Positions 35,241 to 48,223 of a stretch of 64,000 nt of DNA are shown piece after piece. The stretch covers positions 21,859,674 to 21,923,673 of the forward strand of contig CM032122.1 of assembly GCA_018894105.1 (NCBI GenBank). Direction: 5' to 3'. The notes beneath the pieces are model-generated. The model searched no databases. It was not told where the DNA came from and saw only the letters and a list, made by a program, of their open reading frames with translations. The DNA is from Jacaranda mimosifolia (lineage: Eukaryota > Streptophyta > Magnoliopsida > Lamiales > Bignoniaceae). The position numbers and the translations under genes are program-made. Each line of letters starts with the position of its first letter. Position 1 is the stretch's first letter.

Positions 35241-35639
35241 TTTCTTTGTGAGATGAGATATAAGTTCCATGTTTATGTGGCCCATTCTTCTATGCTATTT
35301 CCAGCATTCTTAATCTAAAACAACTAAACACTCCACATTTTGATAGGTTAAATCAACAAGGGTTATACAACAAACATTTCCATCCCTATTAGTAGTAAAA
35401 ATCAGTTTCTCATTTTGCTTGATAACACAGTGAGAATGATGGAACTTAATCTCATAACCTTTATCGCGCAATTGACTAATGCTAAGCAAGTTATGCTTAA
35501 GACCTTCTACAAGCCATATATTATCAATGGAAGTATCAGTTTGCTTACCAATAATACATTTACCTATTATGCGTCCTTTTGTGTTGTCTGCATAGAGAAC
35601 ATTTCCTATAGAACAATCGTTAATCTTAAGAAATATGGA

Positions 35640-37440
35640 TGCATCCCCCCATCATATGATTGGAACATCCACTATCCAAATACCACTTTTGTTTTCAGGA
35701 ATGTTCCTTGGCGTGAATGTATAAGAAATCAGTTTGTAGGTCCCCAAACTATGTTAGGTCCTTCATTGTTAGTAGCAGATAATTTTCTTACCCAAACAAA
35801 CTTGGTACCAATAAGTTTCTCAATCGGACATCTATAGTTAACATGACCAGATCTACCACAAGTAAAGCAGGTTTTCCGAACTAGTTTAAAATTCATTCTG
35901 GAAGTTGTTAAATTCAGTTTGGTTTTTCTCTAGTTCATTCTATTTTTAAAATTTTGACCCTTCTTAACATTTTGTCTAGGTAGAACATGCATATGTGTAT
36001 TTTTGACACTTGTGAAACATTCACCTAGATCATCCTCAACATGCAAGCATTCTTCAACAATCATTTTTTCCTTGATTTCACGGCTCATATTTTCAACTTG
36101 CTTTTTCAAAGAATTATTCTCTTTAGTGAGCCAATCATTCATTTTCTTCTTGCATTCAGCATTAAGGATCTCTCTATTTTTAGCCATTTGCATGTCAAAT
36201 TTATCTTTATGAGCCCTATCCAATTCTTCTTGCAAATAGTCCACATTTTCTTGCAAAGCTTTATTTTTATCAACAAGCATTTTCACATGAATTTCATAAC
36301 GCCTAAGCAATTTTTACGCATCCTCATGAATGTCAATTTCACCACTGGAATCATAAACAGAACATGAAGAGGTACTTACTTGATTTACCATGAAGCAATT
36401 CTTTTCATTATCAAATTGTTCACCATCGGATTCATCTCATGTGGCTACCATTATCTTAGCTTTGGCTTGTTTTGCATATTTCTTCAATCAGGTACAATTT
36501 AGTTTTCTATGTCCGGTTTCACTACATTCGTAGTAGCGAGGTGGCTCGGTATTTGCAGTTTTCGAACTGGTTGTTTTTGATTTTGACCTATTGTTCCAAA
36601 ATTTTCTTTTGAAGTTCGTTAGTTGCTTTAATCTTCGAGAAATTAGAACTATTTCATACTCAACTTGGTCCTCATCAAGATCTTTTTGAAGTTTTGAGTC
36701 AGAATCATGACCGATATTAAAAGCAATGCTCTTTTTTACCTTTGTTTTCAAACTTTGATCTTTATTTAGTAGCGTCATCTCATGGGATGTGAGCGATCCA
36801 ATCAATTCACCCATGGTCATTCTGCTAAGATCACGAGCTTCCTAACAGTAACTTTTGGAGTTCATTCCTTTGGAACCGATCTAAGAATCTTCTAGACTTG
36901 TTCATCCTTATGTATAGTTCTACAAAGTGTGAGCATGAGATTTATAATTTCCATGAGACGCGCGTACATCTGGCTCATGGTCTCATCAGGTTTCATCTGG
37001 AACATTTCATACTTGTGAATGAGAAGAGCAATCCTCTTTTTTCGAACCTGACTGGTACCGTCATAGGTCACTTACAATATTTTCTATATTTGCTTTGTTG
37101 TAGCACATGTACTGATCCGGTTGTACTCTTCTTTGGTGAGAGCGCAAGGCATAATGTTTTTGGCCTTCGCACTCATTGAGATGGCCTTTTTATCATCATT
37201 GGTAAATTCACATCTTTCTTTTGGAACCATCTGTCTATCAACTAATTTCGTTGGAACCGTTGGCCCTTCACTCACCACATCCCATAAATCAAAAATCCAG
37301 GGCAATTATTATTCTTGCATCTGATTTTTCCACATAGCATAGTTGGAACCATCAAATAGTGGAGGCCAATTGTGTGATTACCCTTCTGCAAAAACATCAA
37401 AAATGTTAGTGGCCATAGGATCTTTTACTCAGGTAGTTAC
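35640..37440 (-). pseudogene. Sirevirus-type gag and protease (broken)
   Basis: On the minus strand the N-terminal gag lies at 37305-36840. A UBN2-like stretch (MTMGELIGSLTSHEM, 36820 onward) leads to a knuckle whose first Cys is Tyr (YYECSETGHRKLNC near 36520). A coiled-coil segment follows (36310-35930, heptad-like with LQENVDYLQEELDRAH), then an intact CCHC knuckle CFTCGRSGHVNYRC near 35860 and the protease motif WYLDSGCSNHMMG near 35670. Two knuckles with a coiled coil between them are usual in Sireviruses. Stops interrupt the chain in several places. Confidence 0.85.
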
Positions 37441-37461
37441 ACCGCAATATGGAGAACCAAT

Positions 37462-37473
37462 GCTCCGATGCCA
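37462..37473 (-). other. Primer-binding site, tRNA-Met type, two mismatches
   Basis: The minus strand reads tggcatcggagc, two bases inside the right LTR; it matches the initiator-Met primer site at 10 of 12 positions. Confidence 0.8.
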
Positions 37474-37475
37474 AT

Positions 37476-39262
37476 TGTGAGTGATTAAATGCCTAAGAAG
37501 ATGGTGAATTAGGCTCTAGAGATTTTAATGCAGCGGAAGTTTATCACTCAAAATACTGTTTGGCCTTTCAAAAACTGTTTGAGTCTTTTACATAAAATAG
37601 TTTTAGTTACTGACTAGAATTTGCAAATACTAGTTAAGATACCAGTCAAACCAGTGTTAAAAAAAGCAGTAAAACAGAAGTAATAAGGTACTAGTATTTG
37701 TAGAGGTTCGGCAAGCCTACGTCCTCTATCTATACTTTCACTTAGAATTTTAAACCTGTCAAATTAATACATGTATAAGAATGTTGTACAGATAGAAACA
37801 GTAATTTGACAGTAAGAAAAGTTCAAGGAACAGAAACACCATAGCATGGTGAAAAACTAGCTCTTTGCAAAGAGCTACACTGGAATCCCAGAAGGGATGA
37901 GGCAAGTTCCAGAGCACTGTTGAAACCAGCTACTTGTGAACAGGTCTAGGGGAACTTCTACTAGATTCACTTGCACAACCTTTGTGGACTGATGCACGAG
38001 TTGCTGCCATTCAATACGGAAAGCTCTAGTGTCTTCTTCCAGACCGGAACCAAGGACACTGCAGAAAGTTCTAGGCAGCACCATCCTACTGGCTTCTTCA
38101 CCTAGAGGTCCTTAGAGCAACCAAGCGCCGATTTGTTCTCTTCACGGGGTCCTTTGAGAGTAGGTACGACTCCCGTCCCTCTTCACCACTAGGTCCTTCA
38201 AAACACAAACTGCTTTGTCCTCGTCTCCTCAAGGTCCGTCGAAGGCAAGACCCACTTGACCTTCTTCACCACAAGGTTCCACGAAAACATAAGTAGAGCA
38301 AGGATTATTCAACAAGTAAGCACAAGAACGTGTTAGAGAGTATCACATAACTTCTCAAAACACTTAAAAAAAACCTCTCCCAACTTAGTGATTCACTTTT
38401 AGAATGCTGCATATTTTTCAATATATAGATGCACGACCAATAGCTATAAGTTCTAGTTTGGTAAGTGGTCGTCAGATACAAATAAGAAAACAACTCATAA
38501 GGCAAGAAGCCATTATAGTTATGATTGCGAACTCAATTAATGATGCGGCAAAACTTGTTTTCTTTCTTATTAAATGAAGATATGAATTGTAAGCTAGAAT
38601 CCTTAAGTGATCATATTAAATAAAGAAAGTTAATTGCAACACATTTTGACATATTCCAACAAATAAATACGGAAAGAATAGTTTGAAATAAATATGGCAT
38701 CTAAATTAGATAAATATATTTTAGTAAGCTAAAGATGCAAGATTTAGAGCCAAGAAGAATAGACTTTCCTAGTATGAAAGATATGAGAATCAATTGATTT
38801 TCATGAAAAAAAGGTAAGTCAAAAACCAATTATTTATGGAAAGCAGATTCCAGACGGGATTTATAAAATTTTTGCAAATTATTTGAAGATAATTTAATAG
38901 TCCATACAGAAAAATGCTCTTTCCTTAAAGTGTTAAAATGTTATCAAAAAGAAAAGAAGTCATTAGTCAATCATTCCATATATTACATTCATTGAATCTA
39001 GCTATGATGAGCACATGTTTAAATTCAATATCAGCAACATGATTTTCCTTCCATAAATAAAAGATGTGATGTGCTAAATTAAATATAAAGATATGCTGTC
39101 AAAATCAATATAAGAGAAGATAAGTACCAATCAACACAAGATAATTCCGAACAGCATAAAGCAGGTTCCAGTAGATTTTTGAGAATAATTCACATTAATC
39201 ATGCAACAAATATTGTTATAATCAAAACTCTAAATTTTATACAAAATCATCAAAGGGTTGTA
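37476..39262 (-). repeat. 5' LTR of the Sirevirus-type element
   Basis: Aligns with 30210-32181 but lacks about 190 bp of the partner around the ttagatcaatcaaataatga region (partner 31590-31740). Its outer end reads agggttgtaaag where the partner ends agggttaaca. Confidence 0.85.
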
Positions 39263-41270
39263 AAGAATTAAATTACGGCAAGGTTGTAATATGAAAGTAT
39301 ATTTCTATATAAGTGTGTAATATGCAACTGCAATTGGACAAGTAATCACGTGGTTGTCACCTTAATTTCAAGGACTCCATTAATGGACAGAACAATTCAA
39401 GCTATGGGTTGATTTTGGGCTCATTCTCTAAACTAATTTGCTTGGACAAGATCACAAGACAGAGACTCAAAAATTGTTGGGAGAATACACATACTATGTT
39501 TTATGAGACATCAATAATGTAGGGTCGTCATTCGTTGTCATGACCCACCTCTTTGGTTTCCACCACGCATTAATTATAATTAATACCGGCCGGACATAAT
39601 CCTCATCACCATGGCCAAGTGAACCTTAATTTGTGGTCTTAAGATGCATGCTATACATTTGTAGGAGGATCTCTAGAGATTAATATAAATCTAGCTAGAT
39701 GAAGAAACTCTCTAATTGCCTTTCTCTCAATGGCCAAGGCCAGACATGCATGCTCAAAACTCCACTGCCATGATTAATCAGGTCAAATGTCTCAGGTCTA
39801 AAATAGATAAATTAATTACTGAAATCTCAAATCCCAGATCAGCTGCTTGTACGTACTGAATTATTCTAAAAATTTAGAAATATATGTTGCTAGGAAAAAC
39901 TGAAATAGCGGGAAGGAAGTAGGAACATGAATTATATTAGGACAATTTGAATTGAAATTCGATTACTAATTTATATAATCAAATTCGATTCAAGATTCTA
40001 CCAATGTATTCGCTAATACAATACTAGAGTCAAATAGAAAATTGAAATCAAAATAAGAAAATTCACTTCTAGTAACAATTAATCGACAATAACATCCAAA
40101 TTAGCAAAAGTAGAAAAATATTCAAAATAGGGAATGACAATGTAAAGTTTGTTACCATATATATATATATATATATATTAAATGACAAATACTTTTGTTA
40201 TTAATGATTTTTATAAATTTAATAGTGACAAGAATGGTGTTTTAAGGTGTCACTATCAACAATTAGTGATACACCTATAACGACTATTTAGAGATTGTTG
40301 CTTTTATTTATTTATTTATTTCTATTTTTAATATTTTCAAAATTTAAAAAGGTGGTTAGAGAAAGTAGGTTGAAAATGAGCTTGTGCTTAAATGAATAAG
40401 TTGTATGAAAAGTAATGACCAGATAGGATTTAGTAGGTTGTAAGTAAAGAGAGATAATAATATATCAATGAAAATAGAGAGAGAAGATAATGTAAGTTAT
40501 TGAAGAAATGTGCTATGAGATAAAAATGAGTTAGAATTGACGTATTTAAATATTATTTTTATTTAATATATATCTCAGTGATAATTTTTATATTGTCACT
40601 TATTATTTTGTTTTTAATATTATTTTTTTTAGTTATAGTAATTTCAGAATATTAAAAAAAATACATTTTCATATGAAACAATATGCATCAGACGATAGAA
40701 ATTAGAGTACCTCGTAATTATAATCCCATATATATTGCATTCTGCGTAAGTGTTTTTATTAATATTATATATATAATTCTTAGTTTAATAAAAAAAATAT
40801 TATGAAAAATTGAATTCACAGCTCTAAGTGATAGAATAACTTAATTTTATATTCGACTCGCCAATTTTGAATTACTGATATTTATAATAAAATTTAATTT
40901 ATTAAATATTAATTATATTTTAATGTATTAAATATTATAAAATTTATATTATACTTAAATAAAATTTAAATTAAAATCCGACCCATTATAAACCTAGCAG
41001 GGTACTATAAAGTTGCAAAACTAGTCATATTTTGATTAAAAACATTAGAAAATTCAATTAAAGATTTTGAACTTGAGATCTTTGAACTTGTAAACTTTGA
41101 CTACTGTAAGCTTTGACTAGAGTTCAATGAATCAAGCTTGAAATTTGAGTTCTGTATATTTAATAATCAAGTTTGTGTGAACTTGAACTCAAATGCATAA
41201 AATAAAACATAATAGTAAAACCTAATGCGATATTTTAGAATTAATATGAATTCAATATTTTTAATTACTT

Positions 41271-41331
<61 letters not shown>

Positions 41332-41401
41332 CAGCATCATCATTGTAACTGTAATTATGCTATTATTAGTACAAAAATAAAGATGATTTGAAATTATGAT
41401 G
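39263..41401. other. Gene-free AT-rich region with transposon-like motif field
   Basis: No gene is supported. An (AT)n run lies at about 40158-40180. At 40140-40640 a field of short gtcac/gtgac motifs resembles the CACTA-like element at 20.4 kb, but clear ends are missing. A long (ATT)n microsatellite occupies 41276-41331. Confidence 0.45.
41276..41331. repeat. (ATT)n microsatellite, about 18 units
   Basis: Uninterrupted triplet run, then tcagcatcatcatt. Confidence 0.95.
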
Positions 41402-41410
41402 ATTTGTCAT

Positions 41411-42237
41411 TAGGAGTGTAAATGGATATTAAATAGATCGGATACACTATTTTCATATTCGTATCCGTTTAACTTTTTGAATATTCGGATACGGATACGA
41501 ATTTGACAGATATTTAAAAATGATATCCGAATTCGTATCCGTCGGATATCGGTCGAATTCGGATATATCCGTATTCGATTATAATTATTCAAATTATTCA
41601 TATTTTATTAAATTTATCCGTATTTGAATTATCTTTTTATATTCATATTCGATAATAATTATTTATATATCTATTTACAAATATCAAAATATGTGAATCT
41701 GTGAACCTATGATAAATACATATTTTAATTAATAGAAAGAACTATATAATTTCATTAAAAAGAAAGCAATCAAACAAATAGCTTAATTTCTAATTAATAA
41801 TTAATTTTATAATTAATTATTAGTACTTATTAATAGTAATAATAATAATAATAATGATATTTAAGTATATTAATTATAAAGTCAACCAACAATAATTATG
41901 TTGATTAACTTTAACAATTTTTTTTCTCTATATTACAATATTTTTTTAAATTTATTCTTTTTCTTCCTAATTCTTCAATTATAATTTATATATATACATA
42001 TATGGATTATGAGATTTTTATTAAAAAAACATAAATAATATATTATTTAATAAATATATATTCAGAGTGGATATTAATCGGATCGGATACGCATTTACCA
42101 TATCCGTATTCATTTATAATCGGATATCTACTAATCAAATATAGATAATATCCGCTTTAAATGTATGCAGATAAATTTTGTATAAATGGATACAAATGCA
42201 AACGATAAACGAATATTCAAATATCTATTTACAACTT
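41411..42237. mobile_element. Non-autonomous Mutator-like element with perfect 9-bp duplication
   Basis: The left end taggagtgtaaatgg and the reverse complement of the right end, aagttgtaaatag, are inverted. The flanks are atttgtcat on both sides (41402-41410 and 42238-42246), identical over 9 bp. The interior has many cggata/tatccg motifs in both directions and no transposase. It ends 58 bp before the Athila element. Confidence 0.9.
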
Positions 42238-42295
42238 ATTTGTCATATACAATTATCTTCATTCATCACAAGTTCTGTTATTGAGAGCACAAACT

Positions 42296-43539
42296 TGTTA
42301 AGTTGCATTTTTGTCTTTTTATTCGTATAATTTTCCCTTGTGATTAATAGTAAAAGTGCTTAATTGTTGGGTTTTAACTTTCATTTCATATTTTGTGAAG
42401 CAAATTGAAGGTTTAAGCTAAGTGCAATTGAAAATCGAGTACTTGATATGCTTGGAGCAAATGTCGCATTCCCGAGGAGAGAAATAGAAGAAGGAAATAA
42501 TTTGAGTGCAGGTGTGTCTTGCTTCCCAATACTATTATGAAAATTTGACTTGAAAGCACTAAATCTATTTTGGCAGTTGTATATATTTGGAATATTTTAA
42601 TTTCTATTTGTTTAATTAAGATAATTTGAGTTTTCCTACTCTGGTAGGACTTTTATTAATTTTCCAATTGCATTAGGAGTAGGTCTCTTTCATATGGAGC
42701 ATTTCATTCTTTTATTCAGCATATTTTTAGTTTCCTACATTTTTTTCTTCTTTCTATGAGTTGCTAAACTCTTGCTCTAGCCTAAAGGATTATCGAAGTT
42801 TGTTTTTTTCAATATTTGTGAGATCTAAATGATTTAACTCATTTTTCTTAGTTCTTGAGCATTTATTTATCTTTAGTTTTCATTACGAGTATTCGAGTTT
42901 ATTGAATTTAGGACCCAAATTTGATAGCTTAGAATATTTCTTCTATTAATTAGAACATTAAATCTATAATTATTTAATTGTTCTAATATTTGCGGCAAAT
43001 AACATATTTATGTGTGGTAATATGCATGATTTATGTCATGTGGATAAATAATCTAATCTAAATGAACCCCGCGTGTGTGTGTCTATTGGCTATGGTTGGG
43101 TCTCTCTAGTTTTCAATACTGTTGATAAATTAAATCCTATGAGCGTTTCTTTAGGATTGTTTATTGGCAAGAGAAATAACTAACGAGCTTCTCTTAGTTA
43201 TCAAGATAGTAAGGAAAGATTAGTTATTAAGGCGTCTGAGTGACTATAATCAGTCTATTCAAGAAAAGAGGAATTTGTCTTTGCATCAATGATCAAATCT
43301 GAGAACCAAATTGAGATTTTACCTTAGGCTAGATTTCGTTCTTATTGATTCCTTATTTTTATTTGTGATTTATTTACTTTTAAGATTCTAGGTCTTCATT
43401 TTCATAAAAATCCCCCCTTCTGTTTACTTTATTTAGTAAACTTTAAAGAAATAAAATTTATTAGTCCATATGGAATACAACCCTACTCATTGCTATTTAC
43501 AAATCATATCTTTAGAGTAGGAATTTATTTTTGTTGGAT
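42296..43539 (+). repeat. 5' LTR of the Athila-type element
   Basis: Starts tgttaagttgc. Similarity to the 3' LTR ends at ttgttggat; a further tcgacactcatca precedes the primer site, so the LTR end could instead be at about 43552. Confidence 0.85.
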
Positions 43540-43557
43540 TCGACACTCATCAAATTT

Positions 43558-43573
43558 TGGCGCCATTGCCGGG
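43558..43573 (+). other. Primer-binding site, tRNA-Asp type
   Basis: tggcgccattgccggg, the standard Athila/Tat primer site with one change from gccgttgccgggg. Confidence 0.85.
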
Positions 43574-43649
43574 AATTGGTGTCAAATAATTTTATTTCTT
43601 TTATTGCCTCGATCTTCTTGTACTGGTGAACTTCAATACGATCCAAAGA

Positions 43650-44919
43650 TTGAAAATACTACTCGTAGACTACGGAATGAGACTACAATGCAAAAAGAAG
43701 ATAAATTGTCGCCTTCGGATCTTGATCTAGATACATCTAGCTTAGTTAGTTCCAACGATTCAGAACAAGAGGAAACAATGACTCATGAAAGAACTTTAAG
43801 GGAGTTAGTTGAATCATATTTGACTCAACAACCGCTTTGTATTAAATATCCAGAGTTGGAAACACCTTTTGAGTTAAAATCTAGGTTGATCCATCTACTA
43901 CCCATTTTCCATGGTTTGGATAATAAAGATCCTCATAAGCATTTAAAGGCACTTTATGTTGTGTGCTCGACTATGAAGCCCCAATAATTATCTGAAGAAC
44001 AAGTCAAGTTGCGAGCTTTTCCATTTTTCTTAGTAGATAAAGCTAAGGATTGGTTCTTTTATCTACCCCTGACTCTGTCACTACATGGACGGAAATGGCA
44101 AGTTGTTTCTTGAGAAGTTTTTCCCTACTTCACGTGCTACTAGTGTTAAAGAAGAGATAAGCAGGATAAGACAGATAGACACGGAGAGTCTTCACGAATA
44201 TTAGGAAAGGTTTAAACAACGTTGCGTAAGTTGCCCACAACATGGTATTATTGAGCGACTTCTTATTTAGTACTTTTACGAAGGACTTTTGCCAATGGAA
44301 AGAAGAATAATGGACGTAGCAAGTCAAGGAGCCATAGTGAACAATACTCCAAGCAAAGCTAGAGAATTAATTTCTATAATGGCAACTCCCAACAATTTGG
44401 ATACTCTTGGGACCCTCCAAGAAGGGTTAATGAGGTAAGCAATTCATCTCTTGAGCATCAGATATTCACTTTAACTTCTCTTGTTCAGCAATTGATTGTA
44501 GGAAATATGTAACAAATTAAGGCTTGTGGGATTTGTACTAATGTTGGTCATCCTACGAATGTGTCTTACGTTCCAAAAGGATTCCTGCAAACAAGTTAAT
44601 GCAGTAGGAGGATTCCCTGGACCACCGCAAAGAAAGTGCGATCCCTACTCAAACTCTTATAACCCAGGATGGAGGGATCATCCGAATTTCAGCAACGAAG
44701 GGAGATCACAGAACTACCAATACTTCCAATAAAAATTTCCTCCTCTACAACAACCATCATCTTCAAATACATGTATATCTCTCGAAGAGATTGTTAAATT
44801 GCTTGCAACTAATACTCAGCAATTTCAACAAGAAACACGAGCAAGCATTCAAAACCTGAAAAACCAAATAAGTCAACTAGCCACCTTAGTAAGTAAGATG
44901 GAATCCAAAGGAGAACTAC
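43650..44919 (+). pseudogene. Gypsy gag, first part (broken)
   Basis: The translation contains a retrotransposon gag core: FELKSRLIHLLPIFHGLDNK, then DPHKHLKALYVVCSTMKP, a stop, LRAFPFFLVDKAKDWFFYLP, and after further breaks SVKEEISRIRQIDTESLHEY and ERFKQRCVSCPQHG. A later part has QQFQQETRASIQNLKNQISQ, a typical Athila/Tat coiled coil. It stops at a 2.8-kb insertion. Confidence 0.88.
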
Positions 44920-47748
44920 TGTAACACCCCGAAAATTTCATAATTATAGAATTTAATTTTAATATATTTAAATTTCGTGATTTTTATGTTATAGTTGCTA
45001 AATTATTATTTTATTTAATTTTGGTGGTCAATTGTTAATAAGAAAACTCTAATTTTAGAAATCTTAAAAGTTTGGGGTCAATTCGAAATTTATTAAAACT
45101 TGAGTGAACATTTTTTGAAAATAATGGGGTTTCCATGTGAGGGCCTTGGTCAACAGGGTTTAAATTGTAATTTTAAAAAAAAAGGTCAAATTGGGGCTGA
45201 TTGAAACTTGGAGGACTAAATTGCATAAAATGAAAAGTTGAATTTTAAAAACCAAAACGAGCAATAGCTTTTTCTTTCCTTCCTTTTTTTTCCTTCTTTT
45301 TCTTTTCCTTTCTTCTTCGTTTCCTTTTCTTCCTTCTTTTTCCTCTTCATCGTGAACCCACCACCGGCGACCACCAACCACCACACTAACCCCCTCAAAC
45401 AACTCCCCTCCACCCTCTGACCACTTTCCTCCACACATGCATGACTGAAACCCCGACGAGCCACTGCGAGAGTAAGAGACCGAGACCCTTTCCACGGTGG
45501 CCAAGTGGGTTTGCACTTTTCTGGCGACGACTTGGACAGTTGAAAGGTGTTTCGGGTAGCTCTTGTTGAGGAGAAGCAAGATACGTGGTTGCATATGGGT
45601 TTGGCGCGGTGGAGAAGAAAAAAACCGGCGATCGAAGCACGGCGGAGAAAATGAGGATTGAAGGCTGTTGAGCTCATTTTCGGTGGCTACATGCCTCGAA
45701 ATGATAAACCGAAGGCGGCATTAGATTCAGGAGCTCGAAAGGAGTAGATTGGTGGTGGCGCTAAAATTTTTCGATGGTGGCGCGGCGGTGGCGGAGAGAC
45801 AGTTTCACCTCCTCGACGCAACGAACGCACCTGTGTCATCGATTTGTGGTTTCAAAACTCCGGTGGCAAACTTTGTATTGCATGCCAAGATTGATGAATG
45901 GATAAGTGATATGTATATATAGAGGTGTAAATGCAAGATCCCTATGCAAGGAATATTGATAGTGGACCCGGACGCATCATGCAAAATGCCAAAAATTTGG
46001 ATTCTATAATGGTATTAAGAATTATGTAATGAGACTAAGTGGCATTTGACTAATAATAATTAATTATAGAATTTGGACTATTTCGTATGAATTGATTAGG
46101 ATAATGATATGATACACTTTTGTAGTTAAGAATGGGATATCATGATATTATGGGACCAATATAGAATGTCTTGATAAATTCTAGAATAATTGATATATTG
46201 GAATACTTGTGTAGATACTATCGAAGAGCCTATATCACCGTGTTGATTTATAAGCTAGTAATGTTATAATACTTATGGTACCATTCTAGAAGGTTACTAG
46301 AGTCGAATAGGAATTTGACTTTGGAAATATTCTTTTGACTAAGTGACGAAGAAGTGGGTCATGTCGACCAGTAGATTGCGGGCTGTGATTATTTTGCTGT
46401 AACTACAAGAGGTGAGGGTCTGCCACTCTGGCCTCGATTATTGTCTATTTGTTATTCGTGATAAGCCCCCGTGTGGGTTTTCTGTTTTTGTTCCATACTC
46501 TGTCTGTTTGAAATCTGAAATGTGTTGGAATTCTGATTTGCTATCTGTTATCTTATTTGAACACCCCTGTGAGGGTTATCGTTGATATCGATTCTGTTTC
46601 TGTCTGTTCTGGCGTCCAGAACCTTATCTGTTATCTATATCTCAGTTGTTTGTCTGTTTTTCTCATATCTGTACTGATCTATACCATTCTCTATTGCCTC
46701 GCTGGCATATCTACTTATCTGTACAGCTTTATTTGGCCATGTTGGCTTATATGAATCTGTTAGTTGCTATCATGTTACCTTGACGGCATTTCTATTCTGT
46801 TCTGTTCTGGGAACCGGCGGTGAGCTAGGGACTTTTCCCTGGGCATCTGCACAAACGGTTGTGAATTCTGTTATGTGTATAGAGAAAATATGGGCCAACG
46901 GCCAATCCAGGTGAAATGTTTGGTTATATAAGGCATGCTTGGGACTTTCCCCTCGATGTCAACAATACGCTAGGAACTTTCCCCTGGGTGTCGGCGGTAC
47001 GCTAGGGACTCTCCCCTGGGTACCAGCGGTGCGCTATACGGCTCATATGGGCATCCGCCATATACCAAGTTGTTACGCTTAGGTAATCTGTTTGTTTGAC
47101 TGGAATAAGGTGATTCTGCAATGCATGTTGTGGTTTTCTTGGAATGCATGTGCTTTGGGTTTGTTTTACCTATCTGAATTCTGTCTGTCTGAAATCTGTC
47201 TTAGAGCAATAAGGCAGGAGTGTTTCCTGTTTTGCTATGTTTACTGTTTGATTCTGAATCTGTCATGTTTTGTATATTTATTTGATGATCTATTGAGTTG
47301 AACCTTCCTCGATAGATCTCTTCTGTATTTCTTAAGTTATCCCTCACTAAGTCTTTGGACTTACTCCCCCAATATCTCTTGACATTTTCAGACAGGTTTT
47401 TGTGATGACTTTCTACTTCAGGCTTGGAAGGATGTAAATATATTTTGTAATAGAATAGGTGTTTAAACTTGTGTATGGATCACTTTTATGTTTAGTGAGA
47501 ACTTGGAGATGTTATGAGACATTTGACTTGAACTTATGAATTGTAATAGGTATGAATCGATGAATGATGAACTTGTGATGGTTTGAAATTCGTACCTTTG
47601 TAAGACGTGCTTAGGTTGAAACTTGTTGTTATCCTTGAAATTTTGGAAAAATTTTCTGATGGGCCTATTGTTAGAATCATGTATGAGATTTAAGTCTGAA
47701 TCAAAGTGGTGCCTCAGCTTAGGTGCTATCCCGAGTAGGGGCGCTACA
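44920..47748. mobile_element. 2.8-kb solo LTR inserted in the gypsy gag
   Basis: Ends tgtaacacccc and gggcgctaca give TG..CA and the usual wording of chromovirus-type gypsy LTRs. Flanks actac (44915-44919) and actgc (47749-47753) match at 4 of 5. Gag reads straight on when the insert is removed. It includes a GC-rich portion (about 45340-45850) and repeated tttcccctgggt-type motifs (46800-47040). No gag or pol is present, so it is a solo LTR. Confidence 0.82.
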
Positions 47749-48163
47749 ACTGCCCTCTCAGACAACTGTCAATCCCAAGCAAAACGTTAGTGCAATTACT
47801 TTGAGAAATGGTAAGGAGCTGAAGGAACCCAGCAAGAAGACATGAGAAAACACCATTGTGGAAAAAGTAGAGAGAGAGAGATTATTATACCCCAGGATTC
47901 GGCTGAACACTCGCATGAACCCAACAGTAAGGTAACAAGCTCATTGATTGTGTGCCCTCCCTTTCTTGAAAGGTTCGCTAAATTCAAAAGGCATGAAGAG
48001 GAAAGAGAGATTTTTTTAAACTTTTCGCAAGGTCGAGGTAAATATTCCTTTACTTGATACAATCAAGAAAATACCTCAGTATGCTAAATTCCTCAATGAA
48101 TTGTGCACAAATAAAAGAAAATTAAAAAATAATGAAAGAATAAGTGTGGGGGAAAAAAGAAAT
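47749..48163 (+). pseudogene. Gypsy gag, second part, into protease region
   Basis: Resumes as LPSQTTVNPKQNVSAITLRN and GKELKEPSKK, with stops soon after, then LLDTIKKIPQYAKFLNELCT and NKRKLKNNERISVGEK. These blocks precede the protease in Athila/Tat polyproteins. The frame then enters AT-only low-complexity DNA. RT and integrase never follow. Confidence 0.85.
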
Positions 48164-48223
48164 AAAAATAAAATAAAATAAAATATTTATTTAAATAAAT
48201 ATTTTATTTTATTTTTTTATTAT
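48162..48223. repeat. 62-bp AT-only palindrome
   Basis: Two arms of about 31 bp, nearly exact inverted copies, meet at the centre 48192/48193 with no spacer. Confidence 0.75.

Larger units (their letters stand above)
30210..39262 (-). mobile_element. Sirevirus-type copia retrotransposon, ~9 kb, decayed
   Basis: Long LTRs (1.97 and about 1.79 kb) flank gag, protease, integrase, RT and RNase H in copia order on the minus strand. Length, long LTRs, a coiled-coil gag with two knuckles, and the RT/RNase H wording point to the Sirevirus (SIRE1/Maximus) branch. All main domains are recognisable but broken by frameshifts and stops. No target duplication was found; the outer tip of the 5' LTR is altered. 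Confidence 0.88.

Noticed and set aside
40140..40640. CACTA-like element
   Set aside because: Subterminal-type motifs are present but neither a CACTA end nor a 3-bp duplication could be placed.
41410..41601. 63-codon frame rich in Arg-Ile repeats
   Set aside because: It arises from the cggata/tatccg motif field of the Mutator-like element.
45160..45677. Overlapping minus-strand open frames of about 150 codons
   Set aside because: They lie inside the solo LTR, in a ctt/ttc-rich and GC-rich part; three frames are open at once and the translations match no family.
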